Source: JAJYIW01 sp963781665 (GTDB lineage: Bacteria; Chloroflexota; Anaerolineae; Anaerolineales; Anaerolineaceae). From it: 64,000 bases of DNA. Position numbers and translations under genes: made by a program. The stretch spans positions 4,774,001 through 4,838,000 of the forward strand of contig CAWAGA010000002.1 of the NCBI GenBank assembly GCA_963781665.1, given 5' to 3'. Position 1 is the first letter of the stretch, and the number at the start of each line of letters is the position of its first letter. The notes under the pieces were generated by a model. That model did not search any database. It saw only the letters and a program-made list of their open reading frames with translations, and was not told the DNA's origin. Shown in pieces: positions 24,542-34,135 of the stretch.

Positions 24542-26431
24542 TATGGGCTCACACTTTCCGGTTGAACCATGGTAGATGCCGCCGGTTGATTCAAAGTAAT
24601 GATAACGGCATCTGAGTTTTGATAAAAAACTTTAAACTGAGGTGATTTCAATAAGTCGGTCTCAATTTTTTGAAGAGAACCTGGCTTCAGATAATGGAGC
24701 ATGTCGATTTGAGCTGCTTCACTTCGAGTCAGTATCAAATATGAAGTCTTATAACGCTTCATCACACCGGCTATCTCCGTCACTGGATTATTCAATAGTT
24801 TTTGCTTGCTTCCATTGAAATATTCGATTAATGTTACATAGGTGTAATTCTCATAGTCCTTGAAATACTTAGGCCAATCCCAACTCAGGTCGACAATCGC
24901 CGAACCTGCCGGGGCATTATCGATCAAATAAGTCGATGCCTGCACTTCTTCAGGTGAAAAATAATTCATTTGTTCTCTTCCATATGCTGAAAAACAAAAA
25001 CCGCCAACCATGGCAACAATCACGAAAAAAAGAGCCAACCGGGTGAAGATTGATTTCCCCGCTTTTATAACTGGAAAGAAAAGGCCAGCTGCAAAGAAAG
25101 CCATAAATGGCAGTGCGAAATAATAAACTCTCAGGCGCATTTCGCCACCATAGCTATTGGCGGCGAGTAAAGGGATCGGGCTGATCATTAATAAAATGGA
25201 TGGAAGATCCCAATGGTTGTTCTTTAATCTCCTCAAAAGTCCGGCAACCGCAAGGAGGACCACACCTGCTGATAACAACCGGGTAATTTCTGCGACGATC
25301 GACTGATTGGGGCTGAGTGATTTTGCATTCACCACAATATAGCGTGAGTTGAAGATGAGCAAACCGATCGATTTTACGATCCAGCTGGTATTAGCCTGCA
25401 AAAAATCGACTGCAAAGAAAATTAACCATATGGTTGTCAATGAAGCCAATAATACCGGCAGCCTGATTACCCGATTGATATTGAAAATTGACAGAAAAAC
25501 CAGGGCAGAGATCAGCATGAATGGCGTCAGCTGGTGGCTTGAAACCAGGACGGCAAACATCATGACCAAGATCACCATCAATCCAGCTAGCTGCAATTTG
25601 CCGGCCTTTTCTTCTGGAATGAGGCTTGCGGTAGAACGAACAAAGATCTGGTGGACGATATTCGCCAGGAAATTGAACCTCAGCCATTTCTTGACCGAAT
25701 CAAAAAATGGCGTGCTCCTTGACCTGAACCACCGTAAGATGATGCCTAATGTCACCAGGTAGAAGAAAAATGCCATGGCTTGGGGGGAGAAATAATCCTG
25801 TCCAATCCAGTTCCCTAAGAGAAAAACCCATACCCCAGCCCAGACAATCCGTTCATCTGTTACCAGGGATCGAAAAATAAAAACAACGGCACCAATATCA
25901 AGAATATTGAAAAAAACAGGTCCCCATCCTGCATAGGAAAGAGCACTCTGAAATCCTGCTGTTTCATTAATCAGTACACCCAGGATGAAAAAGCCAGGCC
26001 AGTTTTGATATCCGCCTAAGGTCGAAATCGCCGGATTGATGCTGCCGTGGCGCTGAATATAGTCGATTATTCCAATATGCTTCCAGGTCCACGAATAACG
26101 CAACGTTCCATAGATAAGTTGCGGCGTGCCAAATAAGAATAATGCCAGTAAAATGCTGTGGATCAATAATAACGCCTGATTCTTTTCAACAAAAAGTTGA
26201 TATACGAAACTGGCTGTTAACAGCAACGATTCCCACATAGAACCATACAGGTAAAATGGACACTAATCCCAGGTCGGTCATTTGATTGGGGTTCGTTCCA
26301 ATAAAAGTGAGAGACCAAAAGATAACCGCAATCACTGGCGGAAGATAATTGGCAAGCCTGATCAGCCAATTACGCAGGATCGTTGACCGGGCGGTTATAT
26401 CAACTGCGTTTATGTTTTCAGTTCTGATAAT
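24541..26431 (-). CDS. Large polytopic membrane protein, GT-C or polymerase-like, frameshifted near its N-terminus
   Basis: The main frame (from 26238, 565 residues) has about 12 membrane segments, an NWIGQDYFSPQAMAFF loop and a C-terminal extracytoplasmic domain of about 130 residues. This is the plan of GT-C glycosyltransferases and O-antigen polymerases. Upstream, another frame encodes the missing N-terminus (NWLIRLANYLPPVIAVIFW, DLGLVSILPVWFYVG). It joins in register if one base of the TT at 26230-26231 is dropped. A GGTAAGGAG site lies just before an ATT at 26431, the only plausible start seen. The role is probably transfer of lipid-linked sugars or chain polymerisation. Confidence 0.6.
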
Positions 26432-26452
26432 TAGCTCCTTACCATATTCCTA

Positions 26453-28966
26453 TCAAGAGCGCTTTTCTTTGATACCAGTGTCCTGGATAGCTTCAAATAA
26501 TTCAATGACAGGATAGATATTGTCCGAAATCCACCTTTTTTGGCGCTGATACCGGCTCGATTTTGAAATATTCGTTGCTACGTGGTGCAGCCATAAAAGT
26601 AACAACAGGGAATCCTGGCTGAATTCATCTCCTCTTTGAAACTGCTTCGCATAATCGATAAGCGCCTTCTCTGCAGACGTCCACTCCTCACCCAAAATAA
26701 TTGCACTCACAAGGTCTCCAAGCTCTCTTTTTTCCAGAATCATTTTCGAGCTAAGAAGAAGCATATAAATATCTATCATCGGCAGGTTTTCTTTTTCCGA
26801 CAATTCCCAATCAACAATTCCAGTCACCGATTGACCATCGCGTGTCATCAAAATATTTCCTGGGGCGAAATCGCCATGGATCCTGCTGAGATGTGCATAA
26901 CGTCCGAGGAGCTCCATCGCCAATAGATTTTCTATTATGTCCAGCCGATTACGAACGAATGCATTTGTGGTCACTCTCTTAATCACAGAGATGGGTTGGT
27001 AGACCCAGCGCTGAAAATCTGCAAAGTCGATTTCACGGGCAATGGCTGTCCTTTGATGAAATTGTGAAATTCTGATTATTGCAGGTTTACTGATTCTTGT
27101 CCGATCCGACCCATCTACCAAGAGTTTTGCAGCTGTCACGCCAGGTAAGATTCCCTCGACCAGATAGAATTGGTTAGAGATTTGACCTTTAATAAGTATT
27201 CTGGGAACCAGACCATTCCAACCCGATAAGCGGAAATCGTTTTGTAAAGATTCGATTATTTCGACTTCATTTTTAATGGCCCTGACGGCTTTCTGACTTA
27301 TCGATACTTTCATTGCTGCAAAGGGCAACTGGCCTGGTGGACCGATGAAGAAAACCTGTTGATCGTTAACTGTCGGCACCGGGTAAATATTCCTCCATGT
27401 CTCAGGTTGCGGGTGGCTTTCATGCACAGGAATTGTTTGGAGGATTCCAGGGAGGATGGCTGAGATTTTTTGGGCCTGTTTTCGAGCTCTCAACCGGATT
27501 TTCATCTGGTGAACTGACATTAAATAATGCTTGTAGGCGACCAATAATTTGGATTTGCCCGGATGATGGAACCTGCCTGGTGTAGACAAGGTTTTGCCAC
27601 TCATGTTGTCCGGAAATATATCCTTGGCCAAAATTGCCCTTCCTCTTGACAGCAAAATGATGACAGCGATCGTTGTTTGGCTGGCTAAATAAGCGTAGCC
27701 AATTCCTATGATCCCGAATTTGGGCAGGAAAATAAAACTCATGCCCAGAATTGAAAATGAGGAAGCCAGCTGGGTAATCAATAATGCATTCCGGTGTTGC
27801 TGAACCCTCGCCGAACTGATAAACAGGCTGACTATGATATTGGGGATCGTCGCCAGGGCTAAAAGCCGTAGTATAAACGATCCTTCCTGAGAATAATTAT
27901 TCCCAAAGATTTTTAATATAATTGGCGCTCCGGCAATGATCATCAATGCAAGCGGTATTACCAGGCGTCCCACTTGTTTGAATACCCTGATCAGATCTGA
28001 ACGGAGATTTTCGGGTTGAGCCGAGGCTTCAACCACAAACGAATAACCGATATTCGGTGTTATCAAGAAAATCGTATTGGCAATCGTCCAGGATAGGAAA
28101 TAATATGCATTAGCTGCCGGGCCAACCCTGGTTGCAACAATAACCGGAAGCAGATAAGTGCATATGATCCATGAAAGCCCACCCACGTTGTCTGCAATCA
28201 TAAATTTGATGACTTTTGGAGAAATATCCTTTTGTAGGGATTTTTCTTGTGACCGGCTTTGCTTTGGGAGCAGAAACTTTATCAGGAAATACCCGGTAGG
28301 AATCATTAAAATCACACCAGCCAGCGTCCAACCAAGGAATATCCCCAACAGCGGAACGGTTGTTGCCATCAAGATCATAAATACAATCTTAGCTAGCGAA
28401 TGGATTGTGTTCTTAATCGGCACCCAGGTCGCATAACGCAATCCAGTCAGTGTTCCATCTTGTAAAGAAAATATGCTCCAGCTAACAACGGATATCAGAA
28501 ACCAGATAGATAAAAAAAGGTTGGATTTGATGAAACTCAGTTCCGGTGTCCACCGATCGATCTCCAATAAGAAAACAATTCCGCTGATCACCGCAATTGC
28601 GATACCGATGGTGTAAATTAACACGGTGAACCGTTTGGCGCGTAAACCTGTCGTTCGGACGAACCTGATCATGATATTGTTCAGGTTTAGTTGTGATAGA
28701 CCTGCCAGGAGCAACATCGCAGAAATCGCAGCCGAATTCAATCCAACAATTTCTGCAGGATAAAGGTGCGCAGCCAGGATCCAATAAATCATTCCAAATC
28801 CGGCAGTCCCTAACGCGCTGGCTACCAGAGCGTATCCATTCAGGAACAAAGGCGTCCGAATATGAGAGAGAAGTGGCGAAAAAATTGACTTAACCTCATG
28901 ATCCTTATTACCATCGTTTTCAGATTGGAGAGAATCGATATATGTTCTGATAGATCGAAGGTTCAT
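26453..28966 (-). CDS. Polysaccharide flippase fused to an APH/choline-kinase-like phosphotransferase
   Basis: This 837-residue protein joins two domains in one open frame. Residues about 35-460 form a MATE/Wzx-type flippase with some 12-14 helices (SPLLSHIRTPLFLNGYALVASALG, AYYFLSWTIANTIFL). Residues about 530-830 form a protein-kinase-like fold of the aminoglycoside/choline kinase group. The catalytic loop is HGDFAPGNIL and the metal-binding motif is IVDWELS. Such kinases phosphorylate small sugars or alcohols. A membrane-tethered kinase beside a flippase could modify the translocated glycan or its carrier on the cytoplasmic side. The ATG overlaps the previous gene's stop. Confidence 0.82.
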   Translation of the reverse strand: MNLRSIRTYIDSLQSENDGNKDHEVKSIFSPLLSHIRTPLFLNGYALVASALGTAGFGMIYWILAAHLYPAEIVGLNSAAISAMLLLAGLSQLNLNNIMIRFVRTTGLRAKRFTVLIYTIGIAIAVISGIVFLLEIDRWTPELSFIKSNLFLSIWFLISVVSWSIFSLQDGTLTGLRYATWVPIKNTIHSLAKIVFMILMATTVPLLGIFLGWTLAGVILMIPTGYFLIKFLLPKQSRSQEKSLQKDISPKVIKFMIADNVGGLSWIICTYLLPVIVATRVGPAANAYYFLSWTIANTIFLITPNIGYSFVVEASAQPENLRSDLIRVFKQVGRLVIPLALMIIAGAPIILKIFGNNYSQEGSFILRLLALATIPNIIVSLFISSARVQQHRNALLITQLASSFSILGMSFIFLPKFGIIGIGYAYLASQTTIAVIILLSRGRAILAKDIFPDNMSGKTLSTPGRFHHPGKSKLLVAYKHYLMSVHQMKIRLRARKQAQKISAILPGILQTIPVHESHPQPETWRNIYPVPTVNDQQVFFIGPPGQLPFAAMKVSISQKAVRAIKNEVEIIESLQNDFRLSGWNGLVPRILIKGQISNQFYLVEGILPGVTAAKLLVDGSDRTRISKPAIIRISQFHQRTAIAREIDFADFQRWVYQPISVIKRVTTNAFVRNRLDIIENLLAMELLGRYAHLSRIHGDFAPGNILMTRDGQSVTGIVDWELSEKENLPMIDIYMLLLSSKMILEKRELGDLVSAIILGEEWTSAEKALIDYAKQFQRGDEFSQDSLLLLLWLHHVATNISKSSRYQRQKRWISDNIYPVIELFEAIQDTGIKEKRS

Positions 28967-30498
28967 TCTATCCTTCTTACCCTGATCGCCAGACTGGCTG
29001 CACGTTTCAACATATCTATTCGAGAACCTTCTTGGGCTGCCATAATATCTAACAGTAATGACCTTTCGAATGCCTCCTTATCCCATGAACATAATGAGCA
29101 ACCTCCAGGTCGATGGTGCAGGACCCGCGTGACAGCCTGTGAAAGACCAGCTTGATAAGGTTTACTCATTCGTTTAAAGCTATGAAACCGATTAGGTAAG
29201 GTCGAATGCGCTGGGACAAACGACCTGGCGGCAAGCTCGAACATTGGAAGATCTGAGCTGGTATCTCCTACGGAAAAAACCAATGGTTTTTCCGTGGCTG
29301 CGCGTTCAGGTTTCAACTCCTCAATCAAGCTCATCAATCCTGTTCTCTTATCAATTCTTTTGATAACAAAATCTGTTTGAGCCTTTCCGCGTATCATCCT
29401 GAATGCAGATAGTGTTTGTTTGTTGGGGAATAGATTTTCAATGACCTCAGGCGATAACCCTACCCGTTGTTTATTACCATCCTCCTTATACGCCCGGATT
29501 ATGAATTTATAATCAGGATCAATTTTTATCCCATCGTAACTGCCGATAATTTCTTGAAATCCATTTACCATCTCGCGTTCTTCTGAAGTCAATAAAATAT
29601 GGTCTTCCCCAGATAAGTGGTTATGAAATGCCGAGCCATATTCCGCCACTCCCCCAGCCAGATGGTACGACTGGCATCGTTCACTGACCTCATCGAGGCT
29701 CCTACCGGTGACGATCAACGGCTGAAAACCATGACTTATCAACGCCCTGAGGGCTAAAGCGCTGCTGGGTGTCAACTGTGGAAAACCGAAAGGATGGGTT
29801 TCCAATACACCATCAATATCGATGGCACACAACCATCCTGATCTCGGGATTTCCAGGTCTTCGAAGAACAGTTCAGAAAAATAGCGTTGAAAGACACGAG
29901 CCATGGATCGCTGAGTGAACGGAATCTCGTTCGAAGAAAGGCGGTGTTTGTTCCATAAGTGGACCCATTGATACAAAAGCCAACGCTCAGGAGTTATCTC
30001 TTGTTTTATTGATTCCTGGTAGACATTTCTGAGAGCTTCTGAAAAACCATCCATTGGGCGGCTTGCCGCAAGATTAGCCAGGTCAAAAATCGGGTCATAA
30101 CAATACAGATCCAGATGAGAAAAATCTCTTTCACTGAACCCAACCTTCTTTGGCGCGTTAAAATCATTTCTAGGGATGAACCAATTCTGTAAATCCATAT
30201 TGCCGTCGATGATTGCCGGCCTGTCAACGGATAATAAATGCCTGGCCAATTCTTTTGTGAATAACTCATTGGCAAACAATTTGGCTCTTCCAAATGCCTC
30301 GCTTAAAAGTGTTGCAGCAACCTCCCAAACCGGGTTTTGACCTGACATTATCCTGCTGATGTCTGAATTTACGGCTAATCTTTCCCTCCTGCGTCGTAAC
30401 ATAGGTGGCGAATTGTGCTGCCATTTCCTTTTCCCGGTTTGGAAACGCAGTCGAAAAACGCTGGTCATCAGGCATCCATTCTCGATACAATAATCCAT
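28963..30498 (-). CDS. 3' part of the giant fusion gene: kinase-like C-lobe and HAD phosphatase
   Basis: The useful part of this frame begins near RLAVNSDISRIM (about 30380), where it takes over from the upstream frame; the residues before that are out of frame. It has the kinase-like C-lobe (AIIDGNMDLQNWF, then DPIFDLANLAA). A HAD-superfamily domain follows: motif I AIDIDGVLETH with DxD, motif II VTGRS, VAEYGSAF, and motif IV GDTSSDLPMFE. The last resembles sucrose- or trehalose-phosphate phosphatases (HAD-IIB). A Cys-containing tail follows (GGCSLCSWDKEAF). Its stop overlaps the flippase-kinase start (ATGA). Confidence 0.75.
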   Translation of the reverse strand: MDYCIENGCLMTSVFRLRFQTGKRKWQHNSPPMLRRRRERLAVNSDISRIMSGQNPVWEVAATLLSEAFGRAKLFANELFTKELARHLLSVDRPAIIDGNMDLQNWFIPRNDFNAPKKVGFSERDFSHLDLYCYDPIFDLANLAASRPMDGFSEALRNVYQESIKQEITPERWLLYQWVHLWNKHRLSSNEIPFTQRSMARVFQRYFSELFFEDLEIPRSGWLCAIDIDGVLETHPFGFPQLTPSSALALRALISHGFQPLIVTGRSLDEVSERCQSYHLAGGVAEYGSAFHNHLSGEDHILLTSEEREMVNGFQEIIGSYDGIKIDPDYKFIIRAYKEDGNKQRVGLSPEVIENLFPNKQTLSAFRMIRGKAQTDFVIKRIDKRTGLMSLIEELKPERAATEKPLVFSVGDTSSDLPMFELAARSFVPAHSTLPNRFHSFKRMSKPYQAGLSQAVTRVLHHRPGGCSLCSWDKEAFERSLLLDIMAAQEGSRIDMLKRAASLAIRVRRIE

Positions 30499-33100
30499 CC
30501 TTTACCCCAAAAATAGAAGGGAAATAGCCCTGGATAGCCTGGTTGATAGCCAGCGCATGGTGGCCAAAATAACCCAGGCCAACACCCTCAATGAATACAT
30601 ACTTTTGGCCCAGACTTCGTCCAGCCTGATTGGTTATTTCAACCCGGTAAAGAACATGAATATGTCCACGGCGAGGTTGAGCCTCTTTTGGTTGTTGGAT
30701 CTTTTCTACTTTTTTCACCTGCAAACCAGGAGTGAATAATTGACTTAATGCCATTTCTGTGAATTGTTTCTCACAGCGTTTATGCACACTCCAGTCTTCC
30801 CAGGTGAGCATGATGGTGTGGTAACCGCTCAAGAAACCTGGAACCTGCCCAACGGTTTCGAATAGTGCCAGGAGCAAGACGATTGCCTCTTTTGGGAATT
30901 TGCTCCTTACCAGTTGATCAACCGTTGCAGACAGTGAATGCCCTGTAATCGGTGGATCATCGATCAATAATGCCAGACCATTCTGTTTTGCAGCCCTTTG
31001 AAGTGTTAACTTGAGGTGGCGGTTTGGTCTTTCATCTGGTCTGATAGTGAAGGTCAAACCGCCTTCGTACCCATTAGCCCTCAAATAAGCGCTCAATAAC
31101 GGGGCAAGATAACTTCCCGAAGTCCTTAATCCAATAACTACCAATGGACGCTTTCGATCAGGAAATTGGGTCGCAAATTTCTCGACCAGTGCTTTAACAT
31201 CATCAGGATGCTGGTCAAAACTACGAAAACAAGACGGCAAGCGTAAAACCTTATTTGCCAAATCGGGTTCAATTTTTTGTAATCCCTGAAGGCAATCCGA
31301 AAATGTTCTTACAAGGTCGCTGACGTCCGGAGATAAATACCCAAGGCTGGCTTCCGCCAGTATTTGAACCAAACCGGCTATTTTTGCCTGATAACTTTCC
31401 AATCTTCTATAGCGGGTTGTTTTTTCGGTTAATCCAACAAGCAGATCTTGAATAAAATCAATTGCTTTCGCTGCGTGTACAACCGCTGGAATTTTGGATC
31501 GTTTAATGAATCGAGAGCCCTTCGCTAACCATTTGTTTTCGGTTTTGATGTAATCTTCAACAATTTGGTTGATTCCTACCGCAAGAAGGTAAGCATTGAG
31601 CCAATCCTGCTTTTTGATACAGGAAACTAAAAACCCGGAAAGGTCTTCAAAGCAGTTGATCAGATTTTTAATTAACAGAGATTGTAGCTCGACTGCCTGT
31701 TCTGTGCGTGCCTCGAGCTTTAGTTCCAGGCTTGCAGGCATTACTCCGAGGCCGAGGTATTGGTGAGATTTAAAATTCCATTTACTTCGGGCATAGGCAA
31801 TTGGCCCATAGATCCAACCGAGCCGTTCCAACCAGACCAACCTTTTTGGATAGGACTGCTGCTTGAATTGATTCTTTTTTGAGTTTGACCTGACCAGGTA
31901 ACTCACCCCAGCCGGGATTGTCTTGATGGCCCGCCACAAGAGTCTGGGGTTTGCTGAAATGATACTGGCAAGATATGCTGTCAGACCGGTACCATAATTA
32001 AATATTTGTTTTTGGAAAGCATTGAATTCACGCCGGTGAAAATGCCTGATTAAAGCTCCAGGATTGTAGACTAATTGGTATGGTTGAGTAACAATGTTGA
32101 AGAACATCGCCAGGTCTTCACCCCCATTTGTTGGAGTTCCAGCCCCAGTTGCCGGATCGAATCCCCCAATCGATCGCAATACACTCGTTTTGAACGCCAT
32201 ATTTGCCCCGACCCCAAACCAACCAGCCGAAAATGGGATTAATGGGTTTTTCAACATAGCGCGGTTCTTCATGTCAAAGATCTGCGGCTCGAATCCTTTT
32301 CCCATTCCCCCATACTGTTCCATTAATTCCTGCGCCTGCGTTTCTATTTCACCTGGACAAACCAGACCGGTAACGCAACCTACATTTTTGCCCAATTTAA
32401 ATCCGGCTGCCAGCTGTTTCAGCCAATTCCGGTCAACGCGGACATCGTCGTCTGTAAATGCAATAATCTCACCTTTTGCGTAATACAGACCTGTATTGCG
32501 CGCAATCGAGAGGCCTGGACGGGGCTCCAGAATGTATCTTAATTGCGGTAGCGCCTGGTGAAATAGCCTGGCCAGGTTTCGGGTTGGATCACTCCCCGGT
32601 GCATTATCAACCAAAAGTATTTCAAAAGATGGATAATCCAGGTCCATAATCGAACTCAAACAGTTCTTCAAGCTGGTAACACGTTCGTGGGTACAAATGA
32701 CTACACTGATGAACGGCCAATTGCCCTCAGGAAGATTTAGGTAAGAAGCGCATTCCGAGAATTGATCACCAGACTGGATAGCAGAAAGGGCAGGTCCATT
32801 TACCGGAGGTAGGTGATCTTTTAAGAGATGTTGGTTAATTTGGGTTTCCAGGTTATCCCAAATTGCAGACGAAATTCTTGAAGCCGGTATGTGTCCTTCA
32901 CAAAAATTCAGATCAATGCTGCCTAAAGGGAATCCATGTAGGCGGACCAATATCCTGCAGCTAGAATAATCTGTTCCGGTCCTGATATCTGCAGCCAGAA
33001 TATCATTGATCGGTTGAGAAATTTCGATTTCATGAATTTTGATATGATTTACTCCAGCTTCATTTCTCACCGGAATATTTACTGGTAATATTTCTTCCAT
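30266..33100 (-). CDS. 5' part of the giant fusion gene: GT2 - helical - PRTase - kinase-like N-lobe
   Basis: The domains in order are as follows. An N-terminal region (1-125) of unknown fold comes first. A GT2 glycosyltransferase (about 130-430) has FISVVICTHER, the metal-binding DDD near 217, GARNTG-like SIARNTG and the acceptor-side GGEDLAM. A helical region spans 440-640. A type-I phosphoribosyltransferase-like domain (about 650-760) has VVIGLRTSGSYLAPLL and the PRPP loop LLIDDPPITGHSLSATVDQL. The N-lobe of a kinase-like domain (about 810-905) follows. Beyond residue 906 the frame is lost; one extra base in the run around 30380-30388 explains it. Rejoined with 28963-30498, the protein is about 1380 residues. 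Confidence 0.75.
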   Translation of the reverse strand: MEEILPVNIPVRNEAGVNHIKIHEIEISQPINDILAADIRTGTDYSSCRILVRLHGFPLGSIDLNFCEGHIPASRISSAIWDNLETQINQHLLKDHLPPVNGPALSAIQSGDQFSECASYLNLPEGNWPFISVVICTHERVTSLKNCLSSIMDLDYPSFEILLVDNAPGSDPTRNLARLFHQALPQLRYILEPRPGLSIARNTGLYYAKGEIIAFTDDDVRVDRNWLKQLAAGFKLGKNVGCVTGLVCPGEIETQAQELMEQYGGMGKGFEPQIFDMKNRAMLKNPLIPFSAGWFGVGANMAFKTSVLRSIGGFDPATGAGTPTNGGEDLAMFFNIVTQPYQLVYNPGALIRHFHRREFNAFQKQIFNYGTGLTAYLASIISANPRLLWRAIKTIPAGVSYLVRSNSKKNQFKQQSYPKRLVWLERLGWIYGPIAYARSKWNFKSHQYLGLGVMPASLELKLEARTEQAVELQSLLIKNLINCFEDLSGFLVSCIKKQDWLNAYLLAVGINQIVEDYIKTENKWLAKGSRFIKRSKIPAVVHAAKAIDFIQDLLVGLTEKTTRYRRLESYQAKIAGLVQILAEASLGYLSPDVSDLVRTFSDCLQGLQKIEPDLANKVLRLPSCFRSFDQHPDDVKALVEKFATQFPDRKRPLVVIGLRTSGSYLAPLLSAYLRANGYEGGLTFTIRPDERPNRHLKLTLQRAAKQNGLALLIDDPPITGHSLSATVDQLVRSKFPKEAIVLLLALFETVGQVPGFLSGYHTIMLTWEDWSVHKRCEKQFTEMALSQLFTPGLQVKKVEKIQQPKEAQPRRGHIHVLYRVEITNQAGRSLGQKYVFIEGVGLGYFGHHALAINQAIQGYFPSIFGVKDGLLYREWMPDDQRFSTAFPNREKEMAAQFATYVTTQEGKISRKFRHQQDNVRSKPGLGGCCNTFKRGIWKSQIVCQ

Positions 33101-33127
33101 AATGTTTAATTACGCCAGGTTTCGTTG

Positions 33128-34135
33128 TTATTGATTTCGATCCATTTCATAGTGGTAAGTTTCAATAGGTGGTAGGCTTGAGGGTAAAACATTAAGAGTG
33201 TGCTTACGCAGCGACAAGTTTCCTATGAGATAGCCGCCGGTCGTAATGAGAAGACCCGAAACGATAGCCAGTGCTCGCAAAATGAGCGCTTTTTGCCGCA
33301 ATCGTAATCCTGCAGATAAATAATTCAAAAACCCTTTAGGTAAGGTTTTCATCGTATAAGCTCGTTCGCTTTGTAAACCATTCTTTTTGCCAACGAAGTT
33401 TGAGACCTGAGCTTTTGACAGACCTTCAGCAAAGCAGCGAGAAATGAAATACCTCCATTGGATCCTGGCTTGTGGCACTTCGTGAAATACCTTTGCATCA
33501 GGTTGAAAAAGGAAAAAACCTGTCTGAAACAGGCGGAAGGCTCGAATACACAATTCAGTTTCCTCACAGCCCTTAGGAAGTGTCATGACCCGCCCCATCC
33601 CATTCCTGAAACCGCCGGCCTCCCACAGAATTTCACGCCTGAACGACATATTGCACCCTATTAAATTCCGAACCTGCGACTTTTTTGTGGGTAGTCCCTC
33701 GTAAGTACAGCCGACCACCCAATAGAATTCAGGTGGAAACCAATCAGGTTTTTGATTGATCCATTCCGGGATAATCGCCCCTCCGACACCCATCACTTCT
33801 TGGTTATCGTATTCAAGCAATAAAGTTTCGAGCCAGTCAGGAGAGGCGACAGCATCCTCATCAAGAAATGCAATGATTTCCCCTTTTGCGAACCGGATCC
33901 CAGTATTTCGTGCGCCGGATAATCCCGGCGCTTCAAGGTTGTGAAAAGCAAGAATACCCGTTAATTCTCCATCCACTCTTCTTAGCAGATTTGGATTATG
34001 GTCAACAACGACAATTATTTCGAGTGGCGATAGGGTTTGTTTCTTAACTGACATCACCGATTTCTTTAATTGCTCCCATCGATCTTCTGTATAAGCGCAA
34101 ATTATCACTGAAACATCGGATTGAATATCGATCAT
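33128..34135 (-). CDS. GT2 family glycosyltransferase with C-terminal membrane anchor
   Basis: This 335-residue protein has the GT-A nucleotide-sugar fold: VSVIICAYTEDRWEQL at the start, GARNTGIRFAKGEIIAFLDEDA with the acidic metal site, and CEETELCIR near residue 190. A hydrophobic segment near residue 290 (ALAIVSGLLITTGGYLIG) probably holds it at the membrane. Its start overlaps the stop of the upstream GT2 (ATGA). It would add a sugar to a lipid-linked intermediate; the sugar is unknown. Confidence 0.85.
   Translation of the reverse strand: MIDIQSDVSVIICAYTEDRWEQLKKSVMSVKKQTLSPLEIIVVVDHNPNLLRRVDGELTGILAFHNLEAPGLSGARNTGIRFAKGEIIAFLDEDAVASPDWLETLLLEYDNQEVMGVGGAIIPEWINQKPDWFPPEFYWVVGCTYEGLPTKKSQVRNLIGCNMSFRREILWEAGGFRNGMGRVMTLPKGCEETELCIRAFRLFQTGFFLFQPDAKVFHEVPQARIQWRYFISRCFAEGLSKAQVSNFVGKKNGLQSERAYTMKTLPKGFLNYLSAGLRLRQKALILRALAIVSGLLITTGGYLIGNLSLRKHTLNVLPSSLPPIETYHYEMDRNQ

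Noticed and set aside
28963..33100. Two independent overlapping genes instead of one split fusion
   Set aside because: The kinase-like domain is divided between the two frames at the overlap, and one base rejoins them; the first residues of the downstream frame are meaningless.
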